In this document: positions 1 through 10,487 of the stretch, piece after piece
Layout of the letters: each line of letters begins with the position of its first letter
How positions within the stretch are numbered: the first letter of the stretch is position 1
Origin: Smithellaceae bacterium
Lineage (GTDB): Bacteria; Desulfobacterota; Syntrophia; Syntrophales; Smithellaceae
NCBI GenBank assembly: GCA_030690945.1
Contig: JAUYFM010000047.1
Span: 1 to 64,000 of the forward strand
Length of the DNA stretch: 64,000 nt
Direction of reading: 5' to 3'
The notes under the pieces: model-generated
What the model was told of the DNA's origin: nothing
The model's database searches: none
The model's input: only the letters and a program-made list of their open reading frames with translations
Position numbers and translations under genes: made by a program

Positions 1-143
1 AGAGCTACCGGCTCAGGGAGGCTTCTAAAAGACTTGCGTTAGAAAAGAAAAACAACTAAATAAAACTCCGTTCTGCCGACACTGGGGTGGGGGATTTTGA
101 CCCGGCCACGGATGGGGGATTTTCAAGTGGCCATCCGGGTCCA
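1..143 (+). mobile_element. Right end of an IS21-family-like insertion sequence (IstB C-terminus plus terminal repeats)
   Basis: Frame 3-59 reads SYRLREASKRLALEKKNN*, like the IstB C-terminus (GESYRLRE...). It is followed by two exact 11-mers TGGGGGATTTT at 88-98 and 113-123, resembling the multiple terminal repeats of IS21-type elements. Exact end (about 133 or 143) unclear. Confidence 0.6.
3..59 (+). CDS. istB: IstB-like ATPase, C-terminal fragment (truncated by window start)
   Basis: Translation SYRLREASKRLALEKKNN* in the only frame open to the window edge; SYRLRE matches the IstB C-terminal pattern. Confidence 0.55.
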   Translation, partial: SYRLREASKRLALEKKNN

Positions 144-1042
144 ATATAACCTCCAATTATCATAGAAATTAATGCTAATAAAACGGACGTCCCAGATATA
201 TAGAATTTATCGACGCAAGTTGATAGATAGTCACCAGATGAAAAAAAATATGATACTTCAATATTATAGTAACCTAAAAAATATTTATTATAGATATATC
301 CAGTTAATAGAAACATCATTGATATAACTGCAAATAGAAAGGTGACTAATTGAGAGGAAAAATGAATCTTGGGAAGGATGGCAGATATACGTGAAGATCT
401 TATGTGATTTAAATTCTCTCGATACTTCTTCTTTTCATTTTTCAGCCTATTCCTTATTTCGATTTCCTTTTCTCTGAATGATTCATTTGCTAAAGGTTTT
501 GCATCTTGATTGTATTTAATTGATTTATCGAAACACTCGTCGGATAAAATTTTTGAACGCTCTGATGAAAAGTTAGATGAAGAATAAGAAGAATGGTAAA
601 AAGCTTCAATTAAATGATAATCAGATATAATTCTTTTCAAATCATCATTTTCCAAAACTAAACTTTTTTCATTATCTATTATATCTCTTTCTTTTTGAAC
701 AAAATCTAAATACTCCTCCGGAATTTTTTCATGCATATAGTAGGTCGATATTACAAGTGACAAATTTGTAATATAAGGAATTTTTTTATCTTTGTATTTT
801 TGTAGAAAAACATTCTTTAAAGTCAGGTTAAAAAGACTAAAATTAGCTCCACTAATTTTCAGGATTTTTTTAAATCGAATTCTTAAACCCCATAATCTCA
901 TCTTCAAGCTCAAAGTTATGAGCCGTAAATACAAAGCTTCTCTCACATTTGAGATCGTGGGTTTATTTGATTTTAAGTCTTTCATTTCGAATCCCTTTAT
1001 TAAGTTACTAGGGTGAAGAAAGCCATGGTGTGTATTTATCAA
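56..1042 (-). pseudogene. Hypothetical protein with C-terminal transmembrane segments, probably truncated by the IS element
   Basis: 328-aa ORF; hydrophobic segments near the C-terminus; last ~25 codons run into the IS terminal repeats. Likely start at MKDLKSN. Confidence 0.5.
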
Positions 1043-1295
1043 TTAACCCAAAATATTTGATAATTCAAGGTAAAATCCGACAAGCTAAAAAATATTATAT
1101 TTAAGTTAGCTTTTTGTTTTTCCGATGTTACTCATTGAAATATTGTAAAATAAAATGCATTAGAAAATTAACATTTCAGGAAGCAGTGCTTGCTGCATTC
1201 ATCTATAAAATTTTAACCTTATAGAATAAATAAAATTGATGATTATAAGTTGAAAGATGACAGGGCGCAAACATTTCTACGTGTTATAGGTTCTA

Positions 1296-1994
1296 TTATA
1301 ATAATCTCAGCCAACTCCCTTTATTGGCTGCAATAAGTTCTGCAACATCTTTATGACCCTTAATGGTGGCATCATGAAGCGGGGTGTGCTTCACACTATC
1401 TATTGCGTTCACATCCGCCCCTTTCACAATAAGAAGGTCCGCCATATCTTTATGACCCTCTGAGGCAGCACAATGCAGCGGGGTATGCATCAAATCTGTT
1501 TTGGCATTCACATCCGCGCCTTTTGCAATGAGAATTTCTGCCACTTCTTTATTTCCACTGATAGCAGAAAAATATAAAGGTGTCGCTCCACGAATATCTT
1601 TAGCATTCACATCCGCACCTTTTACAATAAGAATATCTGCTACATCTTTATGACCATTAAAAGCAGCTAAATGTAGCGGTGTCACGCAACTATTGTCTTT
1701 GGCATTCACATCTGCCTCTTTTGCAATGAGAAGCGCAGATACATCTTTATGTCCTTTTAAAGCAGTCCAATGAAGAGAAGTATATCCTCCTTCATCTTTG
1801 GCATTCACATCTGCCCCCCTCGCAATGAGATACTCCACAACGTCTTTCCTTCCGCTCTTGGCAGCGATACGAAGTGCTGTACAACCGTCATAATTAATAG
1901 CATTAACATCGACGGATGGTGCCATAAAATAATTCTCGATCTCGCTAAGCAGTCCCTTCTTACATGCTTCAAAAAATAATTTATAATCATTCAT
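1296..1994 (-). CDS. Ankyrin repeat protein
   Basis: Six or so ~33-aa ankyrin repeats (GADVNAKD...TPLHxAAxxGHKDVAxLLI). Confidence 0.9.
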   Translation of the reverse strand: MNDYKLFFEACKKGLLSEIENYFMAPSVDVNAINYDGCTALRIAAKSGRKDVVEYLIARGADVNAKDEGGYTSLHWTALKGHKDVSALLIAKEADVNAKDNSCVTPLHLAAFNGHKDVADILIVKGADVNAKDIRGATPLYFSAISGNKEVAEILIAKGADVNAKTDLMHTPLHCAASEGHKDMADLLIVKGADVNAIDSVKHTPLHDATIKGHKDVAELIAANKGSWLRLL

Positions 1995-2055
1995 TGCAGT
2001 ATTCCCTTAGCGTTGCGACCTAATGTACAATAAATTGTTTATCGTGTTGCTTCGA

Positions 2056-3354
2056 TTATATATTCAGAGTTTCATTATCATTTAATTCTATGACTTTTTG
2101 ACTAAAAATATTTTTATAATCTTTCTTGTTGAATGTATGAATTGGTATTATTGATTTTGGTGCCAGAGTGTCTGCAAATTCCTTCAATGTATCAGTATCA
2201 GCATGACCGCTTGTATGAATATCATAAATCGTAAAGTTTTTACTTTTAAGCCAATCGATAAATTGTTGTGTTTCTGCTTGCTCTTTATATCCTTCCCACA
2301 TTGAATAAATCAAATTACCATTATCGGCAATTATTTTTTCCAAATCAATTATCATTGAAGGACGAACAAGCACCACATAATTTGATGGATCTTCAGAAAT
2401 ATAATCTTTCGATATTTTGTGTTTGGAGAATTTAATAGCCATTGCGCCATATCCGCGTTTGAATAAGCTTGTTGTCAAACGATAAGGGTAAAGAACTTTT
2501 AAATTAGAAAATCCCTTCAGCGGTGAAGGAAGTGTGGCAAAATAAGAAAGTGTTTCAAGAACATTTGCTGTATAAATATCAACAACGAAAGTTTTTCGAG
2601 AAATTAAGCATGCTCTGTATATTGAAACCAATCTGTCGATATTCTGGCTTGCAGTATATATGTAATTTATCGAAGCAGATTTTTTGAATAGTTTAGTAAG
2701 TTCTGCCGTAATATCTTCTTCGGTTTTTGGATTTCCTCTTTTCCTGCCTATTGTTGTGCCTTCGATAAGCAAATAATCAATACTTTGGGGGGCATTGTGA
2801 AGAAACCACTTATAGGCTTTTGCTTTACGCCCATGAGACCTGAAATCACCAGAATAATAAATCCTTTTACCTTCTGCTTCTATTAAAAATGAATATGAAT
2901 CAAATGCCGAATGGTCTGCCCAGTATGCGGTAACCGTGAAATTGCCCACAGTAAAAGGCTTCTCTTTTTCAAAATATTTCGGATTTAGTATTTTATTGTT
3001 TTGACGAAGAAAAATGTTGTTTAGTTCCAATATTCTGTGCGTAGCTTCACCAAGCCATATGGGAATTTCCTTATTCAGATATTGCATTAATCCATAATGG
3101 TCAGCATGCGGATGTGAAATTATCACTCCGTCAATTTCAGGTTTATCCGAATAAGCACCCTGAACATTGGGCAAGATTCCTTGCTTAACAAGTTCTGGAA
3201 TTGATAATTTTATGTATGGTGCGAAGTCAAAACTATTCCCTAATTTGTTTACTAGAGGCATTCCGAAATCAATCAGTATTTTATTTGTATCTGATTGAAG
3301 CTCAATGCATGTTCCTCCGATTTCATTAGTACCCCTGCGAATAGTTAAGTTCAT
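2056..3354 (-). CDS. MBL-fold metallohydrolase, RNase J/beta-CASP exonuclease-like
   Basis: HPHADHYGL (HxHxDH), YYSGDFRSHGRK, C-terminal IPIHTFN; 432 aa. Confidence 0.85.
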   Translation of the reverse strand: MNLTIRRGTNEIGGTCIELQSDTNKILIDFGMPLVNKLGNSFDFAPYIKLSIPELVKQGILPNVQGAYSDKPEIDGVIISHPHADHYGLMQYLNKEIPIWLGEATHRILELNNIFLRQNNKILNPKYFEKEKPFTVGNFTVTAYWADHSAFDSYSFLIEAEGKRIYYSGDFRSHGRKAKAYKWFLHNAPQSIDYLLIEGTTIGRKRGNPKTEEDITAELTKLFKKSASINYIYTASQNIDRLVSIYRACLISRKTFVVDIYTANVLETLSYFATLPSPLKGFSNLKVLYPYRLTTSLFKRGYGAMAIKFSKHKISKDYISEDPSNYVVLVRPSMIIDLEKIIADNGNLIYSMWEGYKEQAETQQFIDWLKSKNFTIYDIHTSGHADTDTLKEFADTLAPKSIIPIHTFNKKDYKNIFSQKVIELNDNETLNI

Positions 3355-3438
3355 AATTTTAGATATTTTTAATTATTGTTCCCTTGTGATGCATCTTCAG
3401 AAACACAATCTTTTCAATTTCTTGTATCTGTCGTATTT

Positions 3439-4284
3439 CTAATTTCCCGCTATGTCAATTTGTTCGATCTTGATATCCCCTTGCAATATTATTTTCTGTT
3501 TAATCTCTCCATTGTATTGAAATGGTTTATTTCTATTTGGATAATCATACACAAACCCTTCTATTTGGCTACTTATTTCATTATTCATCTTCGAAATTAA
3601 CGCTTGAACGCATGGATGTTCTTTTATGTTTAGTAGAGTTTTCCCAGATAATGATTGCTTATCTGTTAATATCGCCGGCTGAAATCGTTTATATTCTTCT
3701 GATGACAAGTGATAATCTTCCAAGAATTTATCAAATGAATTTTTAATTAACTTATAGTATATATAAATTTCTAATAGTGCTCTCAATAATGTTTCGTCTT
3801 TGCCATTCTTAGCCTTTATCTTCAATTCAATTAACTTTATAGATTGTTTATTAGCATCTTTTGATACGAGATCTATTCTCCCATATTTATCAGATTTTTC
3901 TTCTTTTAAAGGAACTTCATAATCCAATATTTTACCTAAACAATATGTTTCATTTGAATTATATAATGCAATTGCTAAAAGCTTTTCGCAATATTCTAAT
4001 TGTTTAAATTTTTGTAATCGGGACTTTACGTTTGGAATGTGATTAGGATGAGCATTGAAAGTCTTCGTTCTGCGAATAATAATATCCTTTCCGATCTTGC
4101 TTACTTGATCATAATTTCTAATCAGTTCATCAGCAATAATCTCCGTATAAAGTTCCTTGCTATCTATAGGGTTCCCAGCATAATTCAAAAATGCTTCTGT
4201 ATAAAACAAATTAAGATTTAACCTGTCTCTCACATTTTCTCTTATGGCAGCTGTCTTAAAACCTTTACCTTTCATATATGACAC
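3439..4284 (-). CDS. Hypothetical protein with PD-(D/E)XK nuclease-like motif
   Basis: 281-aa ORF with GRIDLVSKDANKQSIKLIELKIKAKNG (D...ExK pattern); same strand immediately upstream of the MBL gene. Confidence 0.55.
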   Translation of the reverse strand: MSYMKGKGFKTAAIRENVRDRLNLNLFYTEAFLNYAGNPIDSKELYTEIIADELIRNYDQVSKIGKDIIIRRTKTFNAHPNHIPNVKSRLQKFKQLEYCEKLLAIALYNSNETYCLGKILDYEVPLKEEKSDKYGRIDLVSKDANKQSIKLIELKIKAKNGKDETLLRALLEIYIYYKLIKNSFDKFLEDYHLSSEEYKRFQPAILTDKQSLSGKTLLNIKEHPCVQALISKMNNEISSQIEGFVYDYPNRNKPFQYNGEIKQKIILQGDIKIEQIDIAGN

Positions 4285-4593
4285 CTCCTTTGTTAGCGGC
4301 CTAACTTTTGAACTTATCCAAGCTGCATGGCTTCATTGCGAATAGAACAGTAGCCCTGTCGATTTATTTAATCTTAAAAGATTTTGTCTGTGAACAGTGC
4401 CATAGATTACCTTAAAGCCCAACAATTAATATCCGAACTTCGTTTTCCTATGAGGTGAGCATCATCATAGCACTATTCATTTTTAAAAACAGAAAAATAC
4501 ACAACTTCATTGATTACGGATTGAAATGTTGAATGGATAGAGGAAATACATTTTAACGCTTACAGGAAGGACTGATTAACCGTTGAGCTTCGG

Positions 4594-5961
4594 TTATGAC
4601 TCAGAATAAACCCTGTCTTTCCCGTTCTTTTTTCCCTGATACATGAGCTGGTCAGCCCGGTGAACGAAAGCCTTCATGTCTTCCTGTGGCTTGTACTGCC
4701 CAAGCCCGATGCTCACCGTCACATGGACGTCGTGGCCCGGCGCCGGAGAAAATATCTCATCTCTGAATTCCATCCGGATTCTTTCCGCGGTAACGGCGCC
4801 ATCCGCACTGGTTGTCATCGGCAGGATGATGGTGAATTCCTCGCCGCCATAACGATAGGCGGAATCGGTCTGGCGCAGGCATCGTTTGACCACCTGGCCA
4901 AGTCGCGACAAGACCTGGTCTCCCTCGATGTGGCCGTAGGTGTCGTTGAACCGTTTGAAATCGTCAAGATCGAGAAGCAGCAGAGTTAAGGGCTGCCCAT
5001 AGCGGTCAACCCGATCAATCTCCATCCTGAGCTGCTGATAAAAATGCCGGGAATTGTAAAGCTGGGTGAGGTCATCAATGATACTGAGTTCTCGGTATCT
5101 TTTTTCACTCTCCCGGAGCGCCTCCTCCGCCTTTTTACGATCGGTGATGTCACTCACGATATGAACGGCGCCGGAATACCGGCCGGCCTCATCCAGCATG
5201 GGATCAGCGGTCACCTCAAACCAACGATCTCCCACTTGCAGTTCCATAGTCTCCCGGTGCAGGCTCTTGCGCACACGGAGGATAGGACATTCGGGGATCG
5301 GCTGCTTCGTCCCGTGGACAATTTCCCAGCAGTGGTTGCCGATCATCTCGCCGACTGGGCGATGAAAGAACAGCTCCGCAGTTTTGTTTGACCGCAACAC
5401 CCGCTGGTCTTGATCCAGAATCCAGATGGCATCGTTTGTGGCGTCGAAAGTCTTTTGCCACTCCCGCGCCACCTGGGCCACTGCGTTCTCCGTCTTTCTG
5501 CGTTCGGTGATGTCTTCAATAATACCAACACCGCCAACAATCTCACCCTTTTCAGAAGCAATTGGCGCAAAAAGAATATTCACCGGCGTGACTTTGTCTG
5601 CGGTAACGGAACGGTAATCATCGTCATAATAGCCCGGTTTCCCATCGAGGGCCAGTTTGACGGCCGCAACAAGATGCTGATCCGGAAGAGTAAGCATATT
5701 CAGACCCACGAGCACATCTCGTGATGACCCGATGATTTCAACAAATTTATCGTTGCATGACGTAATGATTCCTTTTCCGTTAAAGTGCAGGATGCCCAAC
5801 GGAGCATTATCGAATATCAAACGATATTTTTCCTCGCTCTTCCGTAGCGCCTCCTCCGCTTGCTTGCGGTCGGTTTCCAATTGTTCAAGTTCCCGGATTC
5901 TGCGTTTCATGGACTCCGGTTCTTTTATGAGTGTCTGGTTGTTTCGCGATGGATCTTTCAT
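4594..5961 (-). CDS. PAS-domain diguanylate cyclase (GGDEF-type)
   Basis: Two or more PAS/PAC segments, DDLTQLYNSRHF, YGGEEF active-site variant; start assigned to MKDPSRNN. Confidence 0.88.
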   Translation of the reverse strand: MKDPSRNNQTLIKEPESMKRRIRELEQLETDRKQAEEALRKSEEKYRLIFDNAPLGILHFNGKGIITSCNDKFVEIIGSSRDVLVGLNMLTLPDQHLVAAVKLALDGKPGYYDDDYRSVTADKVTPVNILFAPIASEKGEIVGGVGIIEDITERRKTENAVAQVAREWQKTFDATNDAIWILDQDQRVLRSNKTAELFFHRPVGEMIGNHCWEIVHGTKQPIPECPILRVRKSLHRETMELQVGDRWFEVTADPMLDEAGRYSGAVHIVSDITDRKKAEEALRESEKRYRELSIIDDLTQLYNSRHFYQQLRMEIDRVDRYGQPLTLLLLDLDDFKRFNDTYGHIEGDQVLSRLGQVVKRCLRQTDSAYRYGGEEFTIILPMTTSADGAVTAERIRMEFRDEIFSPAPGHDVHVTVSIGLGQYKPQEDMKAFVHRADQLMYQGKKNGKDRVYSES

Positions 5962-6155
5962 CTGATGCCCTCTGCCACGATGAACGATGCTGACTGGAAA
6001 CAAAAATAGACCGTATTTGTTGCGTGCGTGAATAAAGCCTTCTGATGGCTACCGGATACCCATTGATGAACAGGCTTTATTTCTTATCGCCTTTCATCTG
6101 ATTCACCACTATTTTGAAACAGGTTCAAGAAGAATGGTCTTATAGGCCAAGGGAA

Positions 6156-6353
6156 TCATTGATTGAACAGGGGGAGGAGGATGGCCAGAAGAATTACGAG
6201 GACGGCCAATGCAATCATCCCCATCAGCTGCCAGTGAGGAACGAAAGTTGGCCGTTGCGGCTTGTTACCGGCAATCCGGTCATAAAGCCAGGGGAATCTC
6301 CTCTTGGTCAACATTTTTCCAATTACCGCCTCAGGGTTAAAGGGTAAAAGCAC
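6156..6353 (-). CDS. Small single-TM hypothetical protein
   Basis: 65-aa ORF with one C-terminal TM segment. Confidence 0.4.
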   Translation of the reverse strand: MLLPFNPEAVIGKMLTKRRFPWLYDRIAGNKPQRPTFVPHWQLMGMIALAVLVILLAILLPLFNQ

Positions 6354-6649
6354 TTATGTCCCTTGATTTGAGTCGATGTCGAGATCGAAATACGGTGCGC
6401 GCGGTTTTAGATGGAGAGTTCCCAATTCATGCACCCTTTCGGTATGCGCAGTGGGTTCCTAATTCCACCATGCCCGCGTTTTTGCAAGCCCTCTTCTCAT
6501 CCAACTGTCAACATCTGCGTCCTGCATATCATAACTATGGAAGAAAAAGCATTATTTATTAACGATCGAAATCAAGCGTTTTCTTCAAGGAGCTACAGAT
6601 CATTTTCTGTAACCCTTTCTTATTCTGGGTCACCACCTTGAAAAAGATA

Positions 6650-7780
6650 TCATAAGGGTTTCCCGAAAAGCAGCTTCAGCATGTTGACGATCATCTTTTT
6701 TCTGCCGGCTCTTTCCATCAGGATGCTTAAATATAAAATCTCGGTATTCATTGGCGGCACGGTCACCTTATCTTTCTTGATCAGCTTGGCAGCTTTGGGC
6801 TTACATGTGGTTACGCAAAGGCCGCACCCGATGCACCGGTCCGAATCCACCCGGAATGTTTTGCCGTCCACGATGATCGCGTCCATCTGACAGCGTTTTA
6901 CGCAGACACCGCATCCCGTACAGGAAGCCGCGTCGATGCGGACGGAATAATTTGTGGCAAAAAACCGGGCGGGCCGGGATTGCTTTTTGGCGGTGGTCAA
7001 AACCCCGCAGCAGCAGCCGCAGCAAATGCAGATGCAGTTGGGTTTTTTGGAATTCCCGGGCTGCAGCACCATTCCTTTTTCTTCGGCCATTTCCAGAATA
7101 CGCAGGCACTCCTCTTTGGAGACCTGTCTGGCTCTGTGGCGCGCCGCGTAGCTGGTTGAGCCGATAAGTATGCAGACTTCATAATGATCCGTTTGCTTGC
7201 AGAGTTTTCCCATGAGGGCCTCGCCCTGTTTGCAAACGCAGTTGGTCACATGGAGCGTTTCTTCGGTATGCGTGATGAAGTGCCGCATGTTGTCATATGT
7301 ATCGACAATGTATTCCGGAATAATCGCCTTCAGATGCGGGCTGGTTCTCAACTGGGGCAGGGAAGAGCGGAAGAATTCCGCACCGAAAGCTTCGTCAAAA
7401 TACTGATGGATCATTTCCACCAGTTCGCGGGTGAGATCATCCACGTGATATTCAAACATGCCGATGGCCAGCATGGCGATGCTATAGCGTGGTGGCCCGG
7501 TTCTGCCGGAGCGGCTGATGACGCCTTTCATAAACATTTCATTCAGCATCGCAGACAGGTCATTAGAGGACAATTCAATATGAAATTTATTTTTAAGCCT
7601 TTTGTGGATGGGAGGGATGCCGATGGATCGCAGCGTCAGGCACAAAGCAATCTTTGCCTGAAGCGGGGTGAAAAAATATTTCAGAATATCAATTTCCACA
7701 CCGCTTTCTGTTGCGGGATATCCAATCGGATACTGGTCTAATTGAAGCTGAAGCTGCCTGTATATTGGGTCGTCTGTCAT
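6650..7780 (-). CDS. 4Fe-4S dicluster ferredoxin-domain protein with N-terminal winged-helix-like region
   Basis: Two CxxCxxCxxxC motifs (CTGCGVCVKRC, CIGCGLCVTTC) plus CICICCGCCCG; RBS gaggag before ATG at 7780. Confidence 0.82.
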   Translation of the reverse strand: MTDDPIYRQLQLQLDQYPIGYPATESGVEIDILKYFFTPLQAKIALCLTLRSIGIPPIHKRLKNKFHIELSSNDLSAMLNEMFMKGVISRSGRTGPPRYSIAMLAIGMFEYHVDDLTRELVEMIHQYFDEAFGAEFFRSSLPQLRTSPHLKAIIPEYIVDTYDNMRHFITHTEETLHVTNCVCKQGEALMGKLCKQTDHYEVCILIGSTSYAARHRARQVSKEECLRILEMAEEKGMVLQPGNSKKPNCICICCGCCCGVLTTAKKQSRPARFFATNYSVRIDAASCTGCGVCVKRCQMDAIIVDGKTFRVDSDRCIGCGLCVTTCKPKAAKLIKKDKVTVPPMNTEILYLSILMERAGRKKMIVNMLKLLFGKPL

Positions 7781-8007
7781 GAAATGGTTTTCTCCTCGTG
7801 GCCTGACTGTCCGATCATAATCCATCATCGAAATTAAAACTATCGGAAAGCAAGCCGCTTGTCCATCCTCATTCCCGCCATTTTTTATCTATTTTCAATC
7901 TTTTCAAGCGATAGGATTATTGATAAATATGTGCTATAGCCAGTCCGCCGGTTGGTCTGTCAATCCGCAGATGATCCGCGAAGTCCTGATGCGATGAGGT
8001 GTTTTTT

Positions 8008-8340
8008 ATGCAAGAAATTCTGATTGTGGCTGCGATTGGCGCGGCGATTTTTTTCCTTCCCCGGTTGATGGGGCGCAAATCCTCATCTGAAGTAGAACAG
8101 CAGCCCAGGACCCAAACTCGGCCCCAGCCTCAGTCCAATAACCGTGTCTTTAAAATCAATCTGACGGGGCGAATACGTCTTGCCATCTTGGTCACTATCT
8201 TATGGATTGCCGGGTGCACCGCCTTTCTGAAGCCTTGGGAGGGCAACAAATTTCTATACTTCTGTATGACTTTGGGGCCGACACTTGTTTTCTGGGGTGG
8301 CGTCTGGGTGTGGTTCGGCTATAAAAAATACAGGCGCTGA
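8008..8340 (+). CDS. Small two-TM hypothetical protein
   Basis: ORF with hydrophobic segments and RBS-like gatgagg upstream. Confidence 0.5.
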   Translation: MQEILIVAAIGAAIFFLPRLMGRKSSSEVEQQPRTQTRPQPQSNNRVFKINLTGRIRLAILVTILWIAGCTAFLKPWEGNKFLYFCMTLGPTLVFWGGVWVWFGYKKYRR

Positions 8341-8398
8341 GTACTTCGCCTGATTTATCCTGTACGACTACTCCGACAATAACTTATCGCAATATTTG

Positions 8399-8794
8399 TC
8401 ATTTAATCTTTTGCAGCATGTCGCCCATCATTTTGTGGACCAGGTTGACGGCTTTTAACGGGCGGAGCATGACCTTGAAGTCGGTGATTCTGCCGTCTTT
8501 GCCCCAGGTGATCATATCCACGCCGTTGATGGTGATTCCGTCAATCACGGTCTGAAACTCCAACACGGCATGGTTGCCGGAAATGACTTCCCGCAGATAT
8601 TTAAATGTGTTGTTGTTGAGGACGTGCAGCGCCGCTGTCAGGTATAATGTGGTGATCGGCTTACCCGTCTGAGGCGTATGAACCACCGGGGAATGGAAGA
8701 CCACATTTTCAGCAAGGATATTGTCCAATCCTTCTGCATCCCTCGCGTCAATCAATTTGTGCCATGCTGCGATCGTGTTTTCAATCATAGTCAA
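8399..8794 (-). CDS. SnoaL/NTF2-like domain protein
   Basis: 131 aa: AWHKLIDARDAEGLDNILAENVVFHSPVV... ISGNHAVLEFQTVIDGITINGVDMITWGKDGRITDFKVMLRPLKA. Confidence 0.78.
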   Translation of the reverse strand: MTMIENTIAAWHKLIDARDAEGLDNILAENVVFHSPVVHTPQTGKPITTLYLTAALHVLNNNTFKYLREVISGNHAVLEFQTVIDGITINGVDMITWGKDGRITDFKVMLRPLKAVNLVHKMMGDMLQKIK

Positions 8795-8803
8795 ACCTCA
8801 TGC

Positions 8804-9154
8804 TTATTGGCCGGGGATAACGATTCGGGACGATTCCTGACGTTGCATTGCCTCGGCCTCGGCAATCATCGCTTGAACCGATTTTTCAATGGCATCAGGT
8901 AATTTAGCCGCTGCCTCGCTGAGCGTTTTGGCGCCCTCAATAACGCACTGAACCGGAATTGGTCCGTTGGGGGACATCAGCTGGGCCATTCCGGCAAACA
9001 CGGGCTCCCGGTTCTCATCAATCGAGCCGTCAATCTTGACGGGTGTGAGGCGCCGGATTGTGGCATATGTCAGATCCGTGAAGGACTCTTCCTTGTAAAG
9101 GTTATCAGGATTAATTTTGATGTTCGTTATTTTAGGTCCGCTAGCGTTATTCAT
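8804..9154 (-). CDS. Conserved hypothetical protein
   Basis: 116-aa ORF with good coding character, adjacent to the SnoaL-like gene. Confidence 0.6.
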   Translation of the reverse strand: MNNASGPKITNIKINPDNLYKEESFTDLTYATIRRLTPVKIDGSIDENREPVFAGMAQLMSPNGPIPVQCVIEGAKTLSEAAAKLPDAIEKSVQAMIAEAEAMQRQESSRIVIPGQ

Positions 9155-9325
9155 GAGTTGTCTCCTTCTGTATAGGTTGTTGTTTGTCTACCCCGAAAAA
9201 TTACGGAAACTGTAAGTTCAACAGCCCTCTTTTTTCGGAGCATTGCGAATCTCCCTACACTGAAAAAGCCGAAGGGTCAAATAATATTCAACAACCAGGC
9301 ATAGCGGACTTTTTACTTATCCTTT

Positions 9326-9364
9326 GCTTGCCTTCCCATACTATCCGACAGCGGGAAGGCAAGC
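9326..9364. terminator. Perfect 12-bp inverted repeat downstream of nitroreductase gene
   Basis: GCTTGCCTTCCC (9326-9337) and GGGAAGGCAAGC (9353-9364); no clear U tract. Confidence 0.45.
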
Positions 9365-9381
9365 TATGTTCTATGTTCCGC

Positions 9382-10086
9382 TCACCAGGTTTCGTTATGA
9401 ATCTTAGCCGGGTTGAATCGATCCTGATACGTGCCTTTCTCTACAGGGTAACCCAGGGGAATGATGTTGAGAGGCATGATGTGATCCGGCAGGTTGAGCA
9501 GTTTTCGGATGCCCGCTGTTCTATCCGCATAAGGATAGAAAGTTGTCCATACCCCGCCCAGGCCCAGGGAATGAGCCGCCAGCAATATGCTCATGGATGC
9601 ATTGGATCCATCGGGAATCCAGTGACCCGGCGCCGCTTCTAATTTTGTGTTGCCGCAGACCACAATCGCCACCTGAGCGCCGGGGACATGCTTGGAAAAC
9701 GGATGAAAGCTGGGAATCTGTTCAAGGGTTTTTTTATTCCGGATGACGATGAACTCCCAGGACTGGGTGTTTTTTGCCGATGGCGCCGACATGGCCGCCT
9801 GAAGAAGGAGTTTGATTGTCGCGTCGGAAACCGGTTTGTCTGAGTATTTGCGGACGCTGCGTCGCGTAAAAATAGCCGTTAATACATCCATGTCAGATGT
9901 TGCAGGGATTCCCGCCTTCACGATCGTGGCCTTTGAAGATGCTGCTGTTGATGGCTCTGTGGCGGCAAATACCAGGGATGATCCAAACAAAAGGCAGACA
10001 CAGGCAAAACAAAACACTTTTACGGTCCTTCTAAAAACATTTCTCTTTTTGTGGCTCATGATGATTCTCCTTATTTTTTTAGTCAT
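9382..10086 (-). CDS. Nitroreductase family protein with N-terminal signal peptide
   Basis: FTRRSVRKYSDKPVSDATIKLLLQAAMSAPSAKNTQSWEFIVI; N-terminal hydrophobic leader ending SSLVFAATE. Confidence 0.85.
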   Translation of the reverse strand: MTKKIRRIIMSHKKRNVFRRTVKVFCFACVCLLFGSSLVFAATEPSTAASSKATIVKAGIPATSDMDVLTAIFTRRSVRKYSDKPVSDATIKLLLQAAMSAPSAKNTQSWEFIVIRNKKTLEQIPSFHPFSKHVPGAQVAIVVCGNTKLEAAPGHWIPDGSNASMSILLAAHSLGLGGVWTTFYPYADRTAGIRKLLNLPDHIMPLNIIPLGYPVEKGTYQDRFNPAKIHNETW

Positions 10087-10487
10087 ATAGAAACAGGCAC
10101 AGTGCCTGGCAGGTTATTGACAGAATGACGGGTAGCGCTTAGCTCTGTTTCGCCTGCCGCATGAGGCTCTGAAAACTGCTCTATTCATTTGTGCAATAGT
10201 TTACACATTTTTAAACGAACAATGCAATTTAAAAAAAAATCGGAGACATGAATAAACGGAAGATAACCACTGTGCTTCAGGAAGGTGAGGGAGAGGGTAC
10301 AGGGAAAGCATGTTGGACATACCTTATGTCTCTGAAACCCTCCCCCTCGTTGGCAGGAAAAAAGGGGATCTGTGACAGCTCATGGGGATGAACTGTATAT
10401 TTCAATAATTTGTCTCACGGGCCGCTTGCTTTCTTTCATCATGATATAAATCAAAAAATAATTTGGAGAGCGGCTTCTTCATGGATA

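Noticed and set aside
1296-1994. Regular repeats considered as a CRISPR array or DNA tandem repeat
   Set aside because: Repeats are ~99 bp, coding and translate as ankyrin repeats; no constant repeat/variable spacer pattern
7184-7741. 185-aa plus-strand ORF opposite the ferredoxin gene
   Set aside because: Shadow of the minus-strand coding sequence
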